Shown here in pieces: positions 60,694 to 64,000 of a stretch of 64,000 nt of DNA. The notes beneath the pieces were generated by a model. It saw only the letters and a program-made list of their open reading frames with translations. It searched no databases and had not been told where the DNA came from. The position numbers and the translations under genes are program-made. Position 1 is the first letter of the stretch; the number at the start of each line of letters is the position of its first letter. The DNA is from Alteromonadaceae bacterium BrNp21-10 (GTDB lineage Bacteria > Pseudomonadota > Gammaproteobacteria > Enterobacterales > Alteromonadaceae): positions 186,001-250,000 of the forward strand of contig JAUHQD010000005.1 of the NCBI GenBank assembly GCA_030418115.1, in the 5' to 3' direction.

Positions 60694-62784
60694 ATGGCTG
60701 ATTTATCCCACTATAGAAACATAGGTATTTTTGCTCACGTAGACGCGGGCAAAACGACTACTACTGAACGTATTTTGAAACTTACCGGTAAAATCCATAA
60801 GACTGGTGAAGTGCATGATGGCGAGTCTACAACTGACTTTATGGAGCAAGAAGCAGAGCGTGGTATTACTATCCAGTCGGCAGCTGTTAGTTGTTTCTGG
60901 AAAGACCACCGCTTTAACGTTATCGACACCCCAGGGCACGTTGACTTCACTGTTGAAGTTTATCGTTCACTGAAGGTACTTGATGGCGGTATCGGCGTAT
61001 TCTGTGGTTCTGGTGGCGTTGAACCACAATCAGAAACTAACTGGCGCTATGCTAACGATTCTGAAGTTGCTCGTATTATTTTCGTTAACAAACTTGACCG
61101 TATGGGCGCTGATTTCTATCGCGTTGTTGACCAAGTTAAACGTGTGTTAGGTGCTACACCGTTGGTGATGACATTGCCTATCGGCATCGAAGAAGATTTC
61201 GTTGGCGTTGTTGATGTATTAACTAAACAAGCATACGTCTGGGACGACACTGGTCTTCCTGAAAACTATAACATTACTGACGTTCCTGCTGATATGGTTG
61301 ACAAAGTTAACGAATATCACGAAATGCTAGTTGAAACAGCCGTTGAACAAGACGACGATTTAATGATGTCCTATATGGAAGGTGAAGAGCCTTCTATCGA
61401 CGATCTTAAACGTTGTATTCGTAACGGTACTCGTAAGCTTGATTTCTTCCCAACATACTGTGGTTCTGCCTTTAAAAACAAAGGTATGCAATTAATATTA
61501 GACGCCGTTGTAGATTATTTGCCAAACCCAGTTGAAGTTGATCCTCAGCCGTTAACGGATGAAGAAGGTAACGAAACTGGTGAGCATGCATTAGTGTCAA
61601 CTGATGAGCCACTACGTGCTTTAGCATTTAAAATCATGGACGACCGTTTCGGCGCCCTGACTTTCGTACGTATTTACTCAGGTACATTGAATAAGGGTGA
61701 CACTATCCTTAACTCTGCTACGGGTAAAACCGAACGTGTAGGCCGCATGGTTGAAATGCAAGCCAACGACCGTAACGAATTAAGCTCAGCTCACGCTGGT
61801 GACATCATCGCTATCGTCGGCATGAAAAATGTACAAACTGGTCATACACTATGTGATCCGAAACACCCTTGTACTTTAGAAGCCATGGTATTCCCAGAAC
61901 CAGTAATCTCAATTGCTGTTGCACCTAAAGATAAAGGTGGTTCTGAGAAAATGGGTATTGCTATCGGTAAAATGGTTGCAGAAGATCCTTCTTTCCGTGT
62001 TGAAACTGATGAAGATTCAGGTGAAACCATCCTTAAAGGTATGGGTGAATTACACTTAGACATCAAAGTAGACATCCTTAAGCGTACTTACGGTGTTGAT
62101 TTAATTGTTGGTAAGCCTCAGGTTGCATACCGTGAAACCATCACTAAAGAAGTTGAAGATTCTTATACCCATAAGAAACAATCTGGTGGTTCTGGTCAGT
62201 TTGGTAAAATTGATTATAAAATCCGCCCTGGTGAAACTGCTTCTGGCTTCAAATTCGTTTCTTCTGTTGTTGGTGGTAACGTACCTAAAGAATTCTTCCC
62301 GGCCATTGAAAAAGGCTTTAAGGGCATGATGTCTACAGGTGTATTAGCTGGTTTCCCAGTACTTGACGTTGAAGTAGAATTATATGACGGTGGCTTCCAC
62401 GCCGTGGATTCATCTGCAATCGCGTTTGAAATTGCAGCTAAAGGTGCATTCCGTCAGTCAATTCCTAAAGCGGGCCCGCAACTTCTTGAGCCAATCATGA
62501 AAGTTGATGTGTTCACTCCTGAAGATCACGTTGGTGACGTTATCGGTGACCTTAACCGTCGTCGTGGCATGATCAAAGATCAAGAAGCAGGTGTAACAGG
62601 CGTTCGTATTAAAGCTGACGTACCACTTTCTGAAATGTTCGGTTATATTGGTAGTCTACGTACGATGACCTCCGGTCGTGGCCAGTTCTCTATGGAATTC
62701 GCACACTACTTACCGTGTCCGAACAACGTAGCTGAATCAGTAATGGCTGCTGAAAAAGAAAAAAGAGAAGCCGCTAAAAAATAA
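60694..62784 (+). CDS. fusA2: Elongation factor G, second type (EF-G2)
   Basis: 696 residues. G1 [18 protein letters not shown]3 DTPGHVDF, G4 NKLD, and domains II-V complete. The start [70 protein letters not shown] differs from the housekeeping EF-G ([28 protein letters not shown]). It matches the paralogue found in Vibrio and Shewanella, and rpsL/rpsG/tuf are not adjacent. Either translocation or recycling roles are possible. Confidence 0.93.
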   Translation: MADLSHYRNIGIFAHVDAGKTTTTERILKLTGKIHKTGEVHDGESTTDFMEQEAERGITIQSAAVSCFWKDHRFNVIDTPGHVDFTVEVYRSLKVLDGGIGVFCGSGGVEPQSETNWRYANDSEVARIIFVNKLDRMGADFYRVVDQVKRVLGATPLVMTLPIGIEEDFVGVVDVLTKQAYVWDDTGLPENYNITDVPADMVDKVNEYHEMLVETAVEQDDDLMMSYMEGEEPSIDDLKRCIRNGTRKLDFFPTYCGSAFKNKGMQLILDAVVDYLPNPVEVDPQPLTDEEGNETGEHALVSTDEPLRALAFKIMDDRFGALTFVRIYSGTLNKGDTILNSATGKTERVGRMVEMQANDRNELSSAHAGDIIAIVGMKNVQTGHTLCDPKHPCTLEAMVFPEPVISIAVAPKDKGGSEKMGIAIGKMVAEDPSFRVETDEDSGETILKGMGELHLDIKVDILKRTYGVDLIVGKPQVAYRETITKEVEDSYTHKKQSGGSGQFGKIDYKIRPGETASGFKFVSSVVGGNVPKEFFPAIEKGFKGMMSTGVLAGFPVLDVEVELYDGGFHAVDSSAIAFEIAAKGAFRQSIPKAGPQLLEPIMKVDVFTPEDHVGDVIGDLNRRRGMIKDQEAGVTGVRIKADVPLSEMFGYIGSLRTMTSGRGQFSMEFAHYLPCPNNVAESVMAAEKEKREAAKK

Positions 62785-62800
62785 TTAGCGTCTAATCTTT

Positions 62801-62837
62801 AAAAAGCCTCGATAACTAACGTTATCGGGGCTTTTTT
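62801..62837 (+). terminator. Terminator after fusA2
   Basis: AAAAAGCCTCGATAA...TTATCGGGGCTTTTTT stem followed by T-run, 17 bases after the stop. Confidence 0.92.
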
Positions 62838-62955
62838 ATTTGTGCAATCTAGGGTTTAATTGTAGCAAGATAAAGATAGGATCCCGCTCACCGCCTTTTA
62901 CTGTTTGTGAGCGTGATCTATCACTTTTAGCATGACGCCAAATTAGAGGGAAAGA

Positions 62956-63729
62956 ATGTCTAACGATAAATTTGATGATGAGCTGCCGGATTTCAATTTA
63001 GATTCTGAAGATAAAGAAGCCTATCTGCGTCAGCGTGGTAAGCATAAAGCAACAACCACAGCATCTGTAGAGCCAGAACCTACAACGACTAAAGCCCCTA
63101 AATCTAATGGCTTTGCGATTTTCTTATTGTTCATACTAACGCTGGGCGCATGCGGTGCGGCCGGTTTTCTGTATCAACTCAATCAACAACAGCAATTACA
63201 AATCGTCAACGCACAAAAACGCATTACCGAACTAGAACGCGCATTAAGTAATACCGGCGAAGAAATGGGCCAATCTACCGTGGCGCTACAAGTCAAAGTG
63301 CAAGCGTTATTGGACAAGTCCGGCGAGCTATGGGACCAAATGGATAAACTATGGGCATCGGCTTGGCGCCGTAATCAAAGTGATATCAAAGAGGTGGTCA
63401 ACGACGTCAAGAAAGTAGCTGGCCAAATGAGTAACATACAAAAAAGCACTGGCGTACTGGAAGTGGAACTCGGTGTTTTCAATACTAATTTGTCGGCACT
63501 ACAAGAGCAGATCAACAAACAAAGTAGCCAACGGGCGGATTTACAAAATAACGTCGACAGTATTTCATCTGCTATTACTAAAACGGACAAAGCCTTAACC
63601 AGCATTGCTAAACAAATGGCCGATATCAAAGCCGATAATCAGGCGTTAAACACCCGCTTATTCGATGTGGAATTTAAGATTGATAACTTGCCTGCGCCAA
63701 CAAGTAAACCCGCAGTACAAGTTCCATAA
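62956..63729 (+). CDS. Membrane-anchored coiled-coil protein, unknown
   Basis: 257 residues. Acidic N-terminal cytoplasmic tail (SNDKFDDELPDFNLDSEDKEAY), one helix (GFAIFLLFILTLGACGAAGFLY), then a long heptad-rich periplasmic coiled coil (QLQIVNAQKRITELERAL..., DLQNNVDSISSAITKTDKALTSIAKQMADIKADNQAL). No catalytic motif. It looks like an envelope or division-associated structural protein; that is inference. Confidence 0.8.
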   Translation: MSNDKFDDELPDFNLDSEDKEAYLRQRGKHKATTTASVEPEPTTTKAPKSNGFAIFLLFILTLGACGAAGFLYQLNQQQQLQIVNAQKRITELERALSNTGEEMGQSTVALQVKVQALLDKSGELWDQMDKLWASAWRRNQSDIKEVVNDVKKVAGQMSNIQKSTGVLEVELGVFNTNLSALQEQINKQSSQRADLQNNVDSISSAITKTDKALTSIAKQMADIKADNQALNTRLFDVEFKIDNLPAPTSKPAVQVP

Positions 63730-63781
63730 ACGAGAGATATTTTCAAAGACGAAAAAATACGCTTTCTGCACTTTTTAGAAT

Positions 63782-63804
63782 CAGCTGGTCAGGCCGACCA
63801 GCTG
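63782..63804. terminator. Perfect hairpin between convergent genes
   Basis: CAGCTGGTC / GACCAGCTG, 9-bp stem with a 5-base loop; no strong T-run on either side, so terminator function is only suggested by position. Confidence 0.5.
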
Positions 63805-63870
63805 CATAAACTAAATAACAGACAATCACCTACTTGCTATTTTAAGTCTTGGCACGGATCATACACTGCG

Positions 63871-64000
63871 TTAAATAGACTTGGCAGGACAGTGCTTTTG
63901 AATAAACTGATCATGGGTCAGAGCCTGCTCAGCAGCATTGCGAAGTGACAGTTGCATTTGATGAAGTTTATTTTTTAAAACATTTCCATCTACTGCGTAA
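63871..64000 (-). CDS. Partial gene, C-terminal 42 residues
   Basis: The minus-strand frame is open from the window edge to TAA 63871-63873, ending ...DGNVLKNKLHQMQLSLRNAAEQALTHDQFIQKHCPAKSI. Coding-like and convergent with the coiled-coil gene. No family recognised from this short tail. Confidence 0.55.
   Translation of the reverse strand, partial: YAVDGNVLKNKLHQMQLSLRNAAEQALTHDQFIQKHCPAKSI

Overview
The window looks like chromosome of a marine gammaproteobacterium, probably Alteromonadales. I infer this from codon and GC character, the EF-G2 paralogue, the TonB-receptor/tryptophan-halogenase locus under a LacI regulator, and the propeller-type hybrid kinase. I see no rRNA, tRNA or CRISPR array.

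1-6 kb: a GH108 muramidase cut by the window edge, a YdcF-like protein, an unknown membrane-anchored protein, a YciI-like protein, and a secreted subtilisin whose C-terminus is nine perfect hexapeptide repeats. 6-15.3 kb: a three-gene overlapping signalling operon (propeller hybrid histidine kinase; REC-GGDEF-EAL; sigma54 activator carrying a degenerate GGDEF). 15.6-17.6 kb: a monooxygenase-fold protein, a small membrane protein and ChrA.

17.8-30.6 kb is a chromosomal integron. A genuine IntI (29528-30559, + strand) sits behind a perfect LexA box. A minus-strand array of about a dozen cassettes runs away from it, separated by attC sites with RYYYAAC/GTTRRRY-type ends. The array shows a nearly identical 332-bp cassette present twice. 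One attC is split by an IS110-family element whose non-coding leader carries candidate bridge-RNA guides matching that very attC and the element's own end. One cassette is apparently split by a 3.5-kb polysaccharide-gene insertion. This is the most interesting part of the window.

30.7-33.9 kb: hipBA with palindromic operators and a DUF4143 ATPase. 34.1-36.6 kb: groESL under a clear sigma32 promoter, and a parvulin. 36.7-44.4 kb: housekeeping and redox genes (FxsA, MocR-type regulator, TlpA-like, CutA, DsbD, EamA). 44.5-52.2 kb: LacI regulator divergent from a TonB receptor plus two flavin-dependent tryptophan halogenases, with three identical operators between. 52.3-57.3 kb: complete S10 ribosomal operon, not followed by the spc operon. 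57.6-64 kb: a CBM48-like protein, a GAF-GspE ATPase, EF-G2, a coiled-coil membrane protein and a partial gene.

A small terminal-inverted-repeat element (222, 231 and 138 bp, plus one solo end) is scattered through the window, every time next to a gene's 3' end, with 4-5 bp target duplications at the full copies.
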